Source: Physcomitrium patens | Taxonomy: Eukaryota > Streptophyta > Bryopsida > Funariales > Funariaceae | Length of the DNA stretch: 64,000 bases | Direction of reading: 5' to 3' | Assembly (NCBI RefSeq): GCF_000002425.4 | Contig: NC_037272.1 | Coordinates: 12,970,174-13,034,173, forward strand | In this document: positions 1 to 10,985 of the stretch, one piece after another | Numbering within the stretch: position 1 is the first letter of the stretch | How the letters are laid out: the number at the start of each line of letters is the position of its first letter | Made by a program: the position numbers and the translations under genes | Notes under the pieces: generated by a model | Told to the model about the DNA's origin: nothing | Database searches by the model: none | What the model saw: the letters and a program-made list of their open reading frames with translations, nothing else

Positions 1-684
1 ACTCACCCAATTCTCAACCATTCTATCAATGATTCTTGCTTCCTGAAATTTGAATAACTCAAACAACATCCAGAATTCACACCTCGTTCAACAATCATTC
101 ACGGAGACTATCCAACAAGACCAGATTTTGCCCCTTTCACACATGTGCTTTGTGGAACAAAGGGCACAAGGGTTTACCCACGGACTGATTACTTTGTGGG
201 TGGGATCCAAGAGAAGTTAGGGTTTGCTAGCAGTGAGACAGTGTGATTTTTGTGGGTCGGTGTGGGATTGCACAGTACAGTGCGTCTTCGTTGCGGTCAT
301 TGTTGGATCGAGAGCAGGATTGGAAAACTAGGGTTGGGAATCTCTAGCTGGTGTGGAGATTACTCGGGTGGAACAGTCATCGGTGGAAGTCCGTGGAGCT
401 CAAATCCGGAAGCACTCAATTAGGTTGTATGATCCGGGGATCGCGTCACTTTTAGTGACCGATTTTGTTCGTAGGTTTGGTCGAATCTGTTGGGCATGAT
501 CTACAGGAGAAGTTTGAGTGAAGGGTCGTCGTTTTTGCATTTTAACGCCCAGAATTTCATCTAAGAGGAATCGCCCCAGTGAAGAGAGCTTTACAGCGCC
601 TGAATTTTTCGAAATTGCTTTAGTTTGGTAGGTAGGGTAGAAACAGTATTGGGCAAAGGGGGTCATTGCTGATGAGGCCCTAAG
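1..684 (+). other. 5' flank and leader of the gene starting at 685
   Basis: Moderate-GC sequence with many CpG dinucleotides, unlike the retroelement DNA further on. It has no convincing long coding frame on either strand and reads like promoter plus 5' untranslated leader for the plus-strand gene at 685. A TAA lies just upstream of the ATG, in frame, so the start cannot be extended within this exon. I see no unambiguous TATA box or start site. Confidence 0.45.
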
Positions 685-1423
685 ATGGTGGCTCCCTTAA
701 TAGTGAAGGTCGTTGCCTTCTCGCTTGCAAAAAAGGTCATCGTCTTCCTTGTTGCTAAGGTATGCTTTTCCTCATTTATGCCCTTGACCTCGGCCACTCG
801 GAATTTCCTGTCAAACCCTAAGGTAGATTTATAATCATTAAACATCCTACCTCGTGAGCTGTGGTGGTTTCTTTACAATTCTTTCTAACCCAAAGTGTAA
901 TGCTTCCATTGATTATCTGAAGATATTGCAAAGCCATTCTGAGGCTTAGGGTTTGGAATGTGGTGGAACCATCCAGCGCCTCTGGAATCACCACTTCTTT
1001 GCTTCCGATTGACACCCTTAAGTTTCGGCGCTTACGGTTGGTTGTAAATTGCCACGAGGTGACGTGCGATTATAATAGCTTATTATGGGAACTCAACAGT
1101 TTTGTTTCTCTTGGCTGCAGTTGTATGGATTCCCAAGGCTTTACCGGCGTGCATCTGAGCTCAATCACTATGTAAATCGTGATAATGCAACGAGGAGAGA
1201 GAAGTTTCAAAATCGATTACATTTTTTGTTTCGGCTCCCCACCCATATCTACAAAACTGTACAACGTTGGAGAGGAGTACAGCCTCCTCAAGGCCCACCG
1301 TCTGCTCCAGGGCAATCACAAAGAATCAACAGCAGCCATCCACAGCACCACCAGGTTGAATTCCAAAATGTTAGAAACCCCTTCACTCATATGGATTCTT
1401 TTGGTAATTTTGCATCTCCTTAG
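685..1423 (+). CDS. small unrecognised plant-type protein, two-exon model
   Basis: Exon 1 (685-759) encodes 25 residues, starting MVAPLIVKVV, and ends AAG|gtatgc. A 361-base intron (760-1120) ends in a pyrimidine-rich stretch and ttggctgcag. Exon 2 (1121-1423) continues in phase 0 with LYGFPRLYRRASEL and ends at TAG, giving 125 residues. The first ~24 residues are strongly hydrophobic with a few Lys, like a membrane anchor or an organelle-targeting helix. Next comes a basic, aromatic segment (YGFPRLYRR), then a Gln/Pro/His-rich low-complexity tail. I do not recognise the family. The splice sites, the compatible phase and the protein-like join are the evidence. Exon 2 may instead be spliced at CAG|gttgaa (1354) to an exon at 1585. 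Its neighbour at 3485-3694 is convergent. Confidence 0.55.
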
Positions 1424-1584
1424 TAACTTTTCTACATTCCATTCAAATTGGGTTGTAAGAGTGCTCGCCTGTTATTTCTTTGGTATGTTAGTTTTTCATT
1501 TGATCAGTATCGAGTAGGTTTTCTACATAGAAACTTAGCACGCTGTATGTGAAGCAAATTAATCACTATATGCTCTGTTTGCAG

Positions 1585-1893
1585 GGTCATGAATTTCATA
1601 CAAGCTCTCATTCATTACGAGTTCCGCTCCTGAATGTGTCGAATCCCTCTAATTTTGGAGGATTTGGCTCTATCAGTCAGTCGATAAGGTCTCATCTATT
1701 GGGTTTGAGGGCAGGAGGAAGTCAAAACTCAAAAATCAGGCCATTTTCTGGTTTCGCTACTCTCCCCTTAGGAGTAACGTCACTTGTTTCACCTTCCAGA
1801 GAAACAAAAAGCTTGCAAACGATGAGCCGCGGGCATTTCAGTGCTGTTGATTTAGTAAATAGTCATATAATTCAGATGAAAGCGTCCAATTAA
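1585..1893 (+). CDS. possible third or alternative exon of the 685 gene
   Basis: An open stretch follows a good acceptor (tgctctgtttgcag|GGT) and runs 102 codons to TAA at 1891-1893. Codon usage looks like the gene island, and the residues are Ser/Gly/Leu-rich with RPFSGFA-type segments reminiscent of organelle-targeted proteins. It stays in phase only if exon 2 is cut at CAG|gttgaa (1354), a weak donor; the product would then be about 205 residues. It could equally be 3' untranslated sequence open by chance. Transcript evidence would decide. Confidence 0.3.
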   Translation, partial: GHEFHTSSHSLRVPLLNVSNPSNFGGFGSISQSIRSHLLGLRAGGSQNSKIRPFSGFATLPLGVTSLVSPSRETKSLQTMSRGHFSAVDLVNSHIIQMKASN

Positions 1894-3484
1894 TTATTGA
1901 ATTATCTCAAATTAACACAGCCATGTCAACGTACTGCAATGTTTAGCAATAGGAGATATTGGGGTTAAGGGTCGGTCTTGCGTCAGTTTGTACATGTGAC
2001 GAGGTCTGGGCTTGACTTGTGATTGTGGTTGATCAGTTTACTGTCTTCCCTTCATTGTGCACGCATATTCAAATTGATGCGCTGTCGAACTGGAACTAAT
2101 TCAGGATGTTGCGTTATTCCACCGATGACGCATCATCGTTATGATATCTAAAATCTCTGAAACCATGCCTATCGTGATTCAGCATTGGAGACGAGCTGTT
2201 CATGCAGTTTCAATTAGCATTTCTCAGTACCACATTGAGATTCATAGTTTTAGCATTGCTAGGTTATCTGTGAGCACAATTGACTAGCGTTTATTGAGGA
2301 GCAATTTAATTGTATAGTGTTTCAGCACTCGTGTAGTAAGGTCTCATCTATGCTTTTTCAGATGTAACCAGGTTTGAAGTATCGGTGCTGAGTAGCTCGA
2401 AGACGAAACTAATAATTTTTCCTTAGGCGGAGAATGACTTCGTTGACAAGCTCACATCCGTGATGCTGTCGATAGAAGGTGGAAAATGTGGTGTCCAGTG
2501 ATATGTTTATGCTAGTTTCTGTGCTTGTCTCGAAATTCTCGTCGTTCAGCTCGCGGAAATTTGTTAATTGCGTTGGTAGTATTGCATGCTGCAAGTTTCT
2601 ACTGTAATTTATGAAAAACGTTATCGTTTAATTCCATCTACAGCGCGATTTAAATGGATAAGTAAATCTAATTGCAGCATCCTATGGTGGATGCCAACAG
2701 GCACTTTGTAAAACTGTCTGGTTCATCGTACCCTCCACTCCGTACGATTAGTAGTAATTAGATCTATTTGGCGAGAATCTCAGTGACTGAATTTGAGTGG
2801 TTCACCTCTCAGGATGTAAATAGCTGGGAAAAGAGTTAATGACAATCGTAATAGTCTGGGTGAGCTATTACGATTATTCAGTGTCATTGATCAGGCATTT
2901 CAGGTTTTTGTGAAAATCTGATGATGCATTTTGACAACGCTTTGGAACATAGCGCATTCAGAACTTGTGGCAACTGTTGTCGTACTTTACTGAATGGGGC
3001 AGATAACAGGTTGTATAACCAGTACAAATATCTCTCGGCAGATATTTCAAGTCACCAGTAAATTTTCATGCTTCCTCGACCTCTCAAGGATAGGATGTCT
3101 AGTCTCTTCACAAACCTTCACACCGATGAGCACAGGACCAACTTCATGCAGTTGTCTGCTCCACCCTAGCTTGGCAGCATGATTGCATCCTCAATTGGCG
3201 CAAGCACTGTCAGCCTGCACACCACAACCAATTTACAATCATAAAAAAGAACAATTATCCCCTGTGACCGCATCAGACTCAATCGATTTTGTGGCGCGGC
3301 CCTTTCTGCCATCTGTCTAACTATTTGAAGACGACAAAATTCGAAATTGACAATGGAGGTTGTTTCCTCAAGAAAACTTACACCATAACCCTGATTTCAA
3401 ACAGGGGAACAGACCAGACGAATCGAGAGTCAGGTAGCAAGAAATGTTCCTAGAAACTGGCAAATTAAGAAGAAACTCGAAACG
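1894..3484. other. gene-island spacer between convergent genes
   Basis: About 1.6 kb of moderate GC. It has only short incidental frames, no retroelement domains and no recognisable RNA gene. It probably holds the 3' untranslated region of the 685 gene and of the minus-strand gene at 3485-3694. Confidence 0.4.
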
Positions 3485-3694
3485 TTAAAGCGAAATTGGG
3501 ACAAGGGCTTTTACCGTTCCAGCCTCTTGAACCTTAGAAGCCAAATGAGAGGGAAGCTCCACTCCAGGCCAGCTCTTGCACAGGCACAAATCCTTCTCTT
3601 TGTCGGCGATGCCGTTGTAAACGCCCGGGACGTGCTTCCCGCACCCCGCCCATGACGTCTTCCCACATTTACTGCATCTCACGGAGTAACACAT
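3485..3694 (-). CDS. small Cys/His-rich (putative zinc-binding) protein, MCY type
   Basis: A 69-residue single-exon frame. It starts at the ATG at 3694-3692 and stops with TAA at 3487-3485. The N-terminal half carries CysXXXXCysXXCys (residues 2, 7, 10), a TSWAGCGKH core (Cys18, His21) and CLC (37, 39) followed by WPGV. These are plausible metal ligands in a compact zinc-ribbon-like fold. From memory, uncharacterised small plant and fungal proteins share the pattern MCYxVxCxxCxKxTWxGCGxH, so I chose this Met over an in-frame ATG at 3754. The C-terminal tail from residue 46 is unlike anything I recall. A donor-like GGTAAAA near residue 65 could allow a different C-terminus. An acceptor-like ttgcag 25-30 bases upstream suggests a 5'UTR intron. 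Function unknown. Confidence 0.6.
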   Translation of the reverse strand: MCYSVRCSKCGKTSWAGCGKHVPGVYNGIADKEKDLCLCKSWPGVELPSHLASKVQEAGTVKALVPISL

Positions 3695-4097
3695 CCTGCC
3701 TCGATCGATCTTCAAAACCCCACTTCCTGCAATGCGCACTGACAGAAGCACCAAATCTCACACGAACACACGTTCACAGGTGACGGCAGTAAAAACCCAC
3801 AACCAGAATTTAAGTGCCGATGGCCTGCGCCACTCCCGTACGGACGATCGGGAGTGGGATCCTTCAATAGGACCTTCCTTCCAGCCCCTGATGCGGCATG
3901 AACTCTGTCAGCCTCATCGAATTGTGGCGCATAAACCTCACTACTAAATCGACTAGCTCCGCCATCGTGGGCCGTCGGATCGCAGCTGCCGCTCAGATGC
4001 AATCTCAACCGCTGATCGGATTTCTGAAAACGGAGGGAGGGAACGTAAGGGAACTAGGAGGGCGGCAGGTTGGAGGCTGGACAGTTTGGCCCACACT
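3695..4097 (-). promoter_or_regulatory. 5' region of the MCY-type gene, up to the repeat boundary
   Basis: CpG-containing sequence between the MCY start codon and the abrupt beginning of AT-rich repeats at about 4098. It should hold the leader, possibly with an intron ending ttgcag, and the promoter of the minus-strand gene. The overlapping open frames here do not look like protein. Confidence 0.35.
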
Positions 4098-4330
4098 GAT
4101 CCACATTCACATGCATGGGTGCTGAAGTTTGTTCAAGGGCTGCCCCTCAATCCCAATTTTCAACCATCACTCTTGCTTCAAACAATTTATTTGTTGTTGT
4201 ACACAACAGCGCTCAATGTACATGATACATTCGTTTCCAGGAAGAATATTTGCAACTCAAAAAGATATTCTTCTCAAACATAGATATTTTATAAACAAGG
4301 ATTCAACATTGATTATTTTCTTTATCAAAA
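4098..4330 (+). repeat. interspersed repeat R1, copy 1 (inverted copy at 26560-26803)
   Basis: From gatccacatt onward this stretch aligns along its length with the reverse complement of 26560-26803. Shared landmarks are ttgcttcaaacaattt, a tgttgt segment, caaacatagatattttata and attcaNcattgattatttt. Homology starts sharply where the gene island ends, so this is one end of a mobile repeat next to a gene. No coding capacity is evident and the class is unknown. AT-rich sequence follows both copies and may be part of the element. Confidence 0.7.
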
Positions 4331-4394
4331 TATTCCGAGCATATTTATCCTAAATCCTAAAAAAAATATTATAATTAAATTATTTTTTAAATAT

Positions 4395-4450
4395 TATATA
4401 TATACATATATATATATATATATACATCTAGAGAGAGAGAGAGAGAGAGT
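4395..4450. repeat. (TA)n then (GA)n microsatellites
   Basis: Alternating TA with an interrupting CA is followed directly by an uninterrupted GA run. The second R1 copy is also followed, in its own orientation, by a long TA run, so the TA tract may belong to the repeat. Confidence 0.85.
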
Positions 4451-4865
4451 TGTTTAATGTCACACCTCAATATTGTTAAAGCCACATCTTCTTTTATATC
4501 TCATGTTTGGCTGTCATTTCTTGTTTCTTATTTCCAACTCCCATTTTCTTTTTTGTGTGCCTTATTCCCAATTCATCTTCTTATCTCTTGTTCTCAACTT
4601 TCATTCTCATCTCTTAATCTATATCCCTTATTTTCTATTCTCCATTCTTTATATCTAATAATCAAGTCAAATGCCTTATATCTCAAGATTATAAAGTTTT
4701 TAGAGCATTCTAAGTCCATCACATGATTTTTATATTATAAAAATAAAGAGATATATCAAATCAAAACTTCAAAATTCTTCTCCAATTACAAAATCAATTC
4801 AAAAAATCCAAACACTAAACACCCAATATTATCAAATCAATACACATTTACAAAAAATTTGTGAT
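4451..4865. other. pyrimidine-rich AT-rich spacer
   Basis: T/C-rich sequence to about 4730 and then A-rich sequence. The open frames here come from compositional bias. No element domain is recognised. Confidence 0.4.
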
Positions 4866-5542
4866 GTGTCATCTACATACGAAAATCTTTTGTATTCTTA
4901 GAGTAGATTAAGATGTCGTCCAAATAATAAATGATAAAATCATGAAGAAACTCACAAAAGACATTATTCATTACATGTTAAAAACCAGTTAGAGCATTTG
5001 TAAGTCCAAAAGACATGATATCATATTCAAAATGTCCATACTTGATTCTAATTGTAGTTTCTCATTCATTTTTTTTTTTTTTAATGTGTACCAGATTATA
5101 TGCTCTTTGTAGATCTATTTTTGTATAGAATTTTGCTTCATTGAGTTCATAAAGAAGTCATAAAATCAAAAATATAGGATATCTATTCTTGATGATGATC
5201 TTATTGATTCTTTGATAGTCTATATATATCAACAAAGATTTGTATTTTTTCTTTATAAATATAAAAAGAGCCTTGACTAGAGATTTATAATGAAATAAGA
5301 AATTTTTAGCTAAGTTTTCATCTATATATTCTTTGAGTGCAGTTGCCTTGTTTTGTGATAGACTATACATTGGTTCAAATGGTGGTTGAGCTTCTTTGTA
5401 AAGATCAATAAAATAATCATAAAGATAATGCTTTGGAAGAATTTTTATATTTTTCTTTTCAAAAACGTCTAAGAAATCTTAATATTAGCTAAAAATATTA
5501 TTTGATATCTTCTCAGTATCAGATAATGCATTGCATATATAA

Positions 5543-5579
<37 letters not shown>

Positions 5580-6362
5580 TGGCATGCATGAAAGCTCTCA
5601 CACTTATTAATCGAAGTTTGGATATACTAAACTTATGTATATTTATTTGACTTATGAATTTTTGGATTAAATTATCAAAAATATAAAGGTTACAAAAAAT
5701 TTAATCTATCTAAGGATTATATTTTTTTAATTAAGATAATCCTAAAATAATTAAATTGAATGAAAAACTTTTCACATTAATTATTATTATATTGATATAG
5801 TATTTAATTTTTAAATCTAAAGAAATATTTTATTTGTAATATATTTAGAAAATAGTGAATAACCATCTATGACTTTTATATGTACAAATTTAATTTTTTT
5901 GACTAACGATAATTCTTATTCTTTGATGAAATCTTTGTCTTTAAAATAGGCTAAGGCTCTTAAATTAATAAAGCTTAGACTTTGTAATTTTTTGGTCTTT
6001 AATAAACTTTTATTATAAAATAAGGTGTAATATACTTTATTAGGTATATATTCTCTTCTTTGATGTCCATTGTTTTAATTCTAAGTGTGTTGGTTATTAT
6101 TGTTGAGATGTAATTTCTTGTAGAGCTGCAATCTACAAGCATTCCATATGGCTGTTATCTTAATCGATCATTTTTCATAATTGTCCAAAGCCATATTATT
6201 TGTCTTTGAGAAACAAAAACTATCTCTAATACTAGCCATTAGTGCCTTTATTAGAAAGCCATGTTTTCTTGCTCCACTTTTTCATCAACTTCGTAGCGCT
6301 TGAGAATATGAATTTCTTATCATTTGTTGCTGCTTGAATTTTGATGTTTTGGATAGTCTTTG
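4866..6362 (-). pseudogene. gypsy fragment Gy0: protease to reverse transcriptase
   Basis: Reading the minus strand from 6362 down gives a zinc-knuckle/protease region and then reverse transcriptase. The protease motif is LVDCSSTRNYIS near 6100-6150, with DCS where DSG or DTG is usual. The RT shows a conserved N-terminal stretch (IDENLAKNF, then KNRYP) at 5370-5160, MSFGLTNAL near 5010, and YLDDILIYS with the catalytic Asp pair intact at 4920-4915. Many stops and frameshifts and a 34-base poly-T make it non-functional. It is cut at the 3' side (about 4866) and ends at 6362 against an LD LTR. The protease region matches Gy4 at the far end of the window. Confidence 0.8.
5545..5578. repeat. poly(T) tract, 34 bases
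   Basis: Uninterrupted T run inside Gy0 between the protease and RT regions. It may be an expanded T-tract or the scar of a retroposed insertion. Confidence 0.95.
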
Positions 6363-6369
6363 ATTTGAA

Positions 6370-7385
6370 TTAATATTGGACCGTCTAAAAAATCCTAAAT
6401 TTTATATGAAGTACTAATATATTTTCAAAAACTACCACAAAAAAATTCAACTACAAATTCATTACGGATATTGAGATATGACAAAAGTCCTAGCAGTAGC
6501 TTTAAACCCTAGCTTACATACACTTGCATGCTATTTTCTTCATATCTCACAAAATAAGTAGTCAAATACCATGAAACTTTGATCTATAGCTTCTTAACTT
6601 AATAAATCACACTTTTAAAAATTTTGAGCCAAAAATTCGACCAGAAACTCAAGATATGGCTCCAACCATTACTATCAACAAAATGACTCACTTACTGCCT
6701 TTGAATTACATGTGCTATCTTCAATGGCCTATAACTCCTTCATTTAGATTTGTAATTTATTAAAAAATATATTTAAAGTATAGCCAAGAAAGTTTTCTCT
6801 CCAATTCTAATTGCCGATCTTTTATTTTTCTCCGTACGCATATGTTATGCTTCAAAGACTGACAATAGATACAAATTTGATACCTCAACTTTGAATACCT
6901 ACATCTCCTTCACTAAAACTCGAAATCACACAAATTCTTCACCCAAATTATATCCAAAACTCTGAACTTGCTGACCTTAGCCTCCAAAGCTCAAATGACC
7001 TTGAAAGAGATACCCTAATATCTAATAAGGCCTCAGGCAGCCTCCTTGAAGTCCATTGGACATGGGCTTTGACTAATAGGAATAAAGATCTCCATTCTTT
7101 GCCTTCATCCAACCATGCCTTACTTTCATCCCTCCCAATAAGCCTCATATTAGTTAATATTTTCTTCTTTAGGTTCTAATCTCCTCTCAAGGCTTTATAC
7201 TAAATATTTAGGTCTTATAATTTTTTTTAAATATTATAATCAAAAAAGATTAAACTCAAAATAAATTTTTTTATATCTACTCTCTTTAAATTAATCTATT
7301 AACTATTCTAACATACACCAAGACTTATGAACATATTATATGTTCTAACTAATTTTTACATACTATAAGCAATTACAGTATGACA
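6370..7385 (-). mobile_element. LTR family LD, copy 1
   Basis: Aligns along about 1 kb with 23406-24491, partly with 52985-53365, and more loosely with 61993-63211. Shared landmarks are ttcttcatatctcacaaaat, agatatggNtccaaccat, and the block around cattggNcatggNNttgac followed by ccttcatccaaccatg. On the minus strand it begins TGTCATACTG at 7385; the low-coordinate end is blurred. It lies between Gy0 and an LB fragment with no internal domain attached, so a solo or truncated LTR is likely. The frame at 6948-7148 is incidental. Confidence 0.7.
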
Positions 7386-7490
7386 GTGTTCAATTTTGTT
7401 TTGGTGTATTTTGTCTTATTTTGTAATGAGGCTTTATATTACTATGTTTTAAAAAGATCTTGGGTTTTGAGATAGTCTAATCATGTTTCA
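7386..7490 (+). mobile_element. 3' end of an LB-family LTR (5' LTR remnant of Gy1)
   Basis: Matches the last ~105 bases of the LB LTR at 15688-16656, including gtcttattttgt, agatct, gagatagtcta and the terminal gtttca. A tRNA primer site follows immediately, so this is the surviving 3' end of a 5' LTR whose upstream part was lost or displaced by the LD copy. Confidence 0.65.
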
Positions 7491-7503
7491 TTGATATCTA
7501 AGC
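7491..7503 (+). other. primer-binding site, initiator-Met tRNA type
   Basis: TTGATATCTAAGC directly after the LTR end resembles TTGGTATCAGAGC, the usual complement of plant initiator-Met tRNA 3' ends. The differences fit decay. It sets the orientation and start of Gy1. Confidence 0.6.
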
Positions 7504-10500
7504 AAATCTTAGATTTTTTACTTTTGATAGCATGTCAATATTCATTATCTAATCCAAAATAAGTTGTTATGGTTATAATAGGTATTGTATTGATGCTACC
7601 ACAAACTATTCTTAAAAAATCAATTAGATGATGAAAAGACATTATAATAGTAGAGTCAAATAGAGAAATTATAGTATGAGAGATATGGAAGAGCAATTCC
7701 AGATGGAGGCTCAAATACAACACCTTTTAGCCTAAATTGCTACTTTACAAGGAAAAATAGAAGCCTCGAGGACAAGAGAGTTGACATCTACTAGGTAGAA
7801 ATTGAGTAAACCTAGTATATAGTCTACAACTTCAAAATAAGAAGATGTATGTCAATGGCTCTTCAACATATAAAAATACCTCCAACTATTTGGCACAAAT
7901 ACCACTGAAAGAATTATATATATAGTAAGCTATTTGATGGATGCGGCAGCCATTTGGTAGCGACATCAAGCTCAAAGCTATAGAGTCCAAAGTAGATTTT
8001 GTGACTGGGAGGAGTTTGAGAGTGAGTTTAAGAATCAATTTTGGTCCATCAATGCAGAAAAGATAATATGCGATTAGTTGACAAATCTTACAGAAGCTAG
8101 GTTGATAGAAGATTATGTCTCCTGATTCAAGTTCTAATGTCTCCAATTTAGCAATGTTTGAAAGGCAGAAATGATGGATCGATTCCTATGAGGTTTAAAA
8201 TCTAGAGTCAAATGAGAGGTGGAATTAAGGGATCCACAAACATTTGAAGAGGCTATTTAGATTGCAAAGAAGATTGATGCTATAGATTTAAAAAATCATG
8301 GAGCACAACCTACAATATAAAGTTCTATGCTACTATCTAATATTATGGTACAACAACCAATGTCAATGGAGATTGATGCCCTACAAAGATTATTAACATC
8401 ACAAAGACAACAAATATTGATACAAAAGACATTGTGTTTCTATTGTTGTGAGCCAAGCCATTAGATCAGAGGTTGTTCAAAACGTCAAAATTCAAGCAGT
8501 AGCAAGACAATGCGGGGTTGCAGTTTTAAAACTCACCAAGTTAATAATGAGTCAGAGCAGGAAAACAGAGCTCTTCAATAAAGACGCTAAAAACTAGTAC
8601 TGGGAATAACTACTGTTTCTCAGAGACAAATGACATGGCCTCAAATAACTATAGTAAGAATCAACTAGTATATCTAATAGAACTACTAAGACAACAACCA
8701 TGTGAAGTGCTTGTAGATTAAGACTCTACAAAAAATTACATTTTAATTGAAATTACCTACCGGCTTGAAATTAAAACTAAAGCAATCAAGGCAAGAAGTA
8801 TATACCTTACAAATGACCAAAAGAATATATTGAGTTAGATATGTGAAGATTTTTTTTTTACAATTGATAGACACCTATGTCTTAAGAGAGAGATTCAAGG
8901 TGACAGCTAAGATATGATGTTATCTTTGGTATACCATGGCTAAAGATGGAAAATAAGCAAATTGATTAAGTAGCAAAGAAAATCTCTTTTAAAGATGAAG
9001 GATGCAAGGTGACTCTTTGCACCACCACATCAAGTGAAGAAGAAAGACAATCTGCAACCAAAGACTTATTCACAGGGACAACCTTTATGAAGAAATAAAT
9101 ATAATATGGACAACCAATATATATGGTGGTTTCTAATCTTTGTGTCACTCATAGAAAAGATAGCCAAAGGAATAGAATGCCATAGCAACTCATATGAAAA
9201 TATCAAGATGTCTTTCTAACTGACATATCTAGTGGCATGCCTTTTGATTGAGGTGCTTCCTTTCAAATAGAACTATTGAATGGAACCAAACCAGCAAGTT
9301 GACCAATTTATTGCCTAGTATCAAAAGAACTTAAAGAATTGTGGAAGATTTTAGATGAATTTTTGAAAAAAAGGCCTCATTCAAGAAAGCACATCACCAT
9401 AGGGAGCTTTTGTACTCTTTGCACCCAAAAAAGATGGTGGAATTTTCCTTTGCATCGACTATTAAGGCTTCAATAAACAGACTATTAAAAATACATATCT
9501 ACTTTCATGTGTGGATGATCTTCTTGATCAATTTTGAGGTGCAACCATCTTTACTAAATTGAATTTTTGGAGTGGCTATTGGCAAATACCTATTGCAAGA
9601 GAAGATGTGGAAAAGACGGCATTTTGTACGAGCTATGGAAATTTCAAATGGCTAGTTTTATTCTTTGGCCTCACCAATGCTTTAGCTTCTTTCATGGCTT
9701 AGATGAATAGATTGTTTTGAGACCTTTTAGACAAGTATGTAGTCATCTTTATTGATGATATCTTCATGTATAGTAAAACCTCTAAAGAGCATGAGAAACA
9801 TCTACAAGAAGTACTGTGCCAACTACAAGATAGTTGCTTTTATTGCAAGCAATCAAAATATAAACTTTGGAAGTTAGAAGTCACCTTTTTGGAACATGTG
9901 GTGTCCTCCAAAGGCATGCATATAGAGAAAGATAATATGAAAGTAGTGGAAGATTGGTCAATGATGCTTCTAAACTCATCTCATTTTTAGGCCTTGCTGG
10001 ATACTATTACTATTTTATTTGGCAATTTGTTTACATTGCTATATCATTAACAAACCTATTGAAGAAAGGTGCCCCATTTGAATGGAAGTTGGAGCATCAA
10101 AATACCTTTGATAAGTTGAAAGAAGCACTCATTACTGCTCCAATATTGTAACCATATGATCTTACTCTTTCTCATATGCTTGATATTGATGCTTTGGACT
10201 TTGATATTAGACCAGTCCTTCAATAAGACTTTACTAGGGGCCTTCAATCTGTGGCCTATGAATCATGTAAGATCCCAAGAAAGATAGAGCACAATTATTG
10301 TGCACGTAATTGAGAGCAATTAGTGATTGTACACGCCATAAAGGTATAGCAACACTATCTATTGGAAAAGCTAGTAGTTATTTGGACTGACCATCGATCC
10401 TTGTTACATGATTTGTGTTTAAAAAATATGAAATTAATACATCATTGTTGCAAAGAATAGTTGTAATTTTTTGATATCCAGCTTAAGTACAAGTAAAGGT

Positions 10501-10985
10501 GTCAACATAATAAACTAGACAGCTTATTGTAAAAATCAAAATTGAAGGACAAATTAGGAAACAAGACAAAAGTTGCTACCATTAATATTGGTATTTCAAA
10601 TCTCACCTAAGAAGGAAAATGGAAGAAAGCTATGCATCAGGATGCTTATTTCAAGATGATTAACACTCGATTAATTATGAACAATATATAATTTTAAGAT
10701 TATACTTCTTTGATACCATCTTTCAACACCATGGATTACCTTATATCATCATTTCAAATTGGGATCTATTCTTCACAGGAAGTTTTTGGCAAGTCTTGTT
10801 CAAGCTACTAGGCACACGACTTGTCATATCTACAACCTTCCATCTCCTAAAAAATGGGCAAACAAAGCATGCAAATTGGACCTTGGAAGATATGGTAGTT
10901 CATCATAATGATTGAGATGAATACTTGACATCCTTGGAATTTGCTTACAATAATAGTATTCAACAAGTATTATAAGAGTGTAAAA
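7504..10985 (+). pseudogene. Ty3/gypsy element Gy1, gag to integrase, decayed
   Basis: Broken reading across frames shows the gypsy order. The gag core (about 7830-8290) has a WW-type block and FEEAI. A CCHC zinc knuckle near 8436-8490 has its spacing kept but carries an internal stop. Protease (about 8700) shows LVD followed by a stop where the active-site residue should be. RT (9400-9970) has KNTYLL, FGLTNALASF and FIDDIFMYSK, with both catalytic Asp codons intact at 9754-9759. RNase H (10000-10500) and integrase core (to about 10970, HHGLPYIII then EFAYNNSI) follow. The integrase stops abruptly at an LA-type LTR region. Stops often sit where family members have Gln or Arg, for example before MNRL. 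No single frame exceeds about 75 codons. Confidence 0.85.

Noticed and set aside
3712-4008. 98-codon minus-strand frame upstream of the MCY gene
   Set aside because: Overlaps the probable 5' leader, overlaps an opposite-strand frame and lacks protein-like composition.
4457-4726. 89-codon hydrophobic frame
   Set aside because: Produced by a T/C-rich stretch (Phe, Leu, Ser, Ile only); no family signature.
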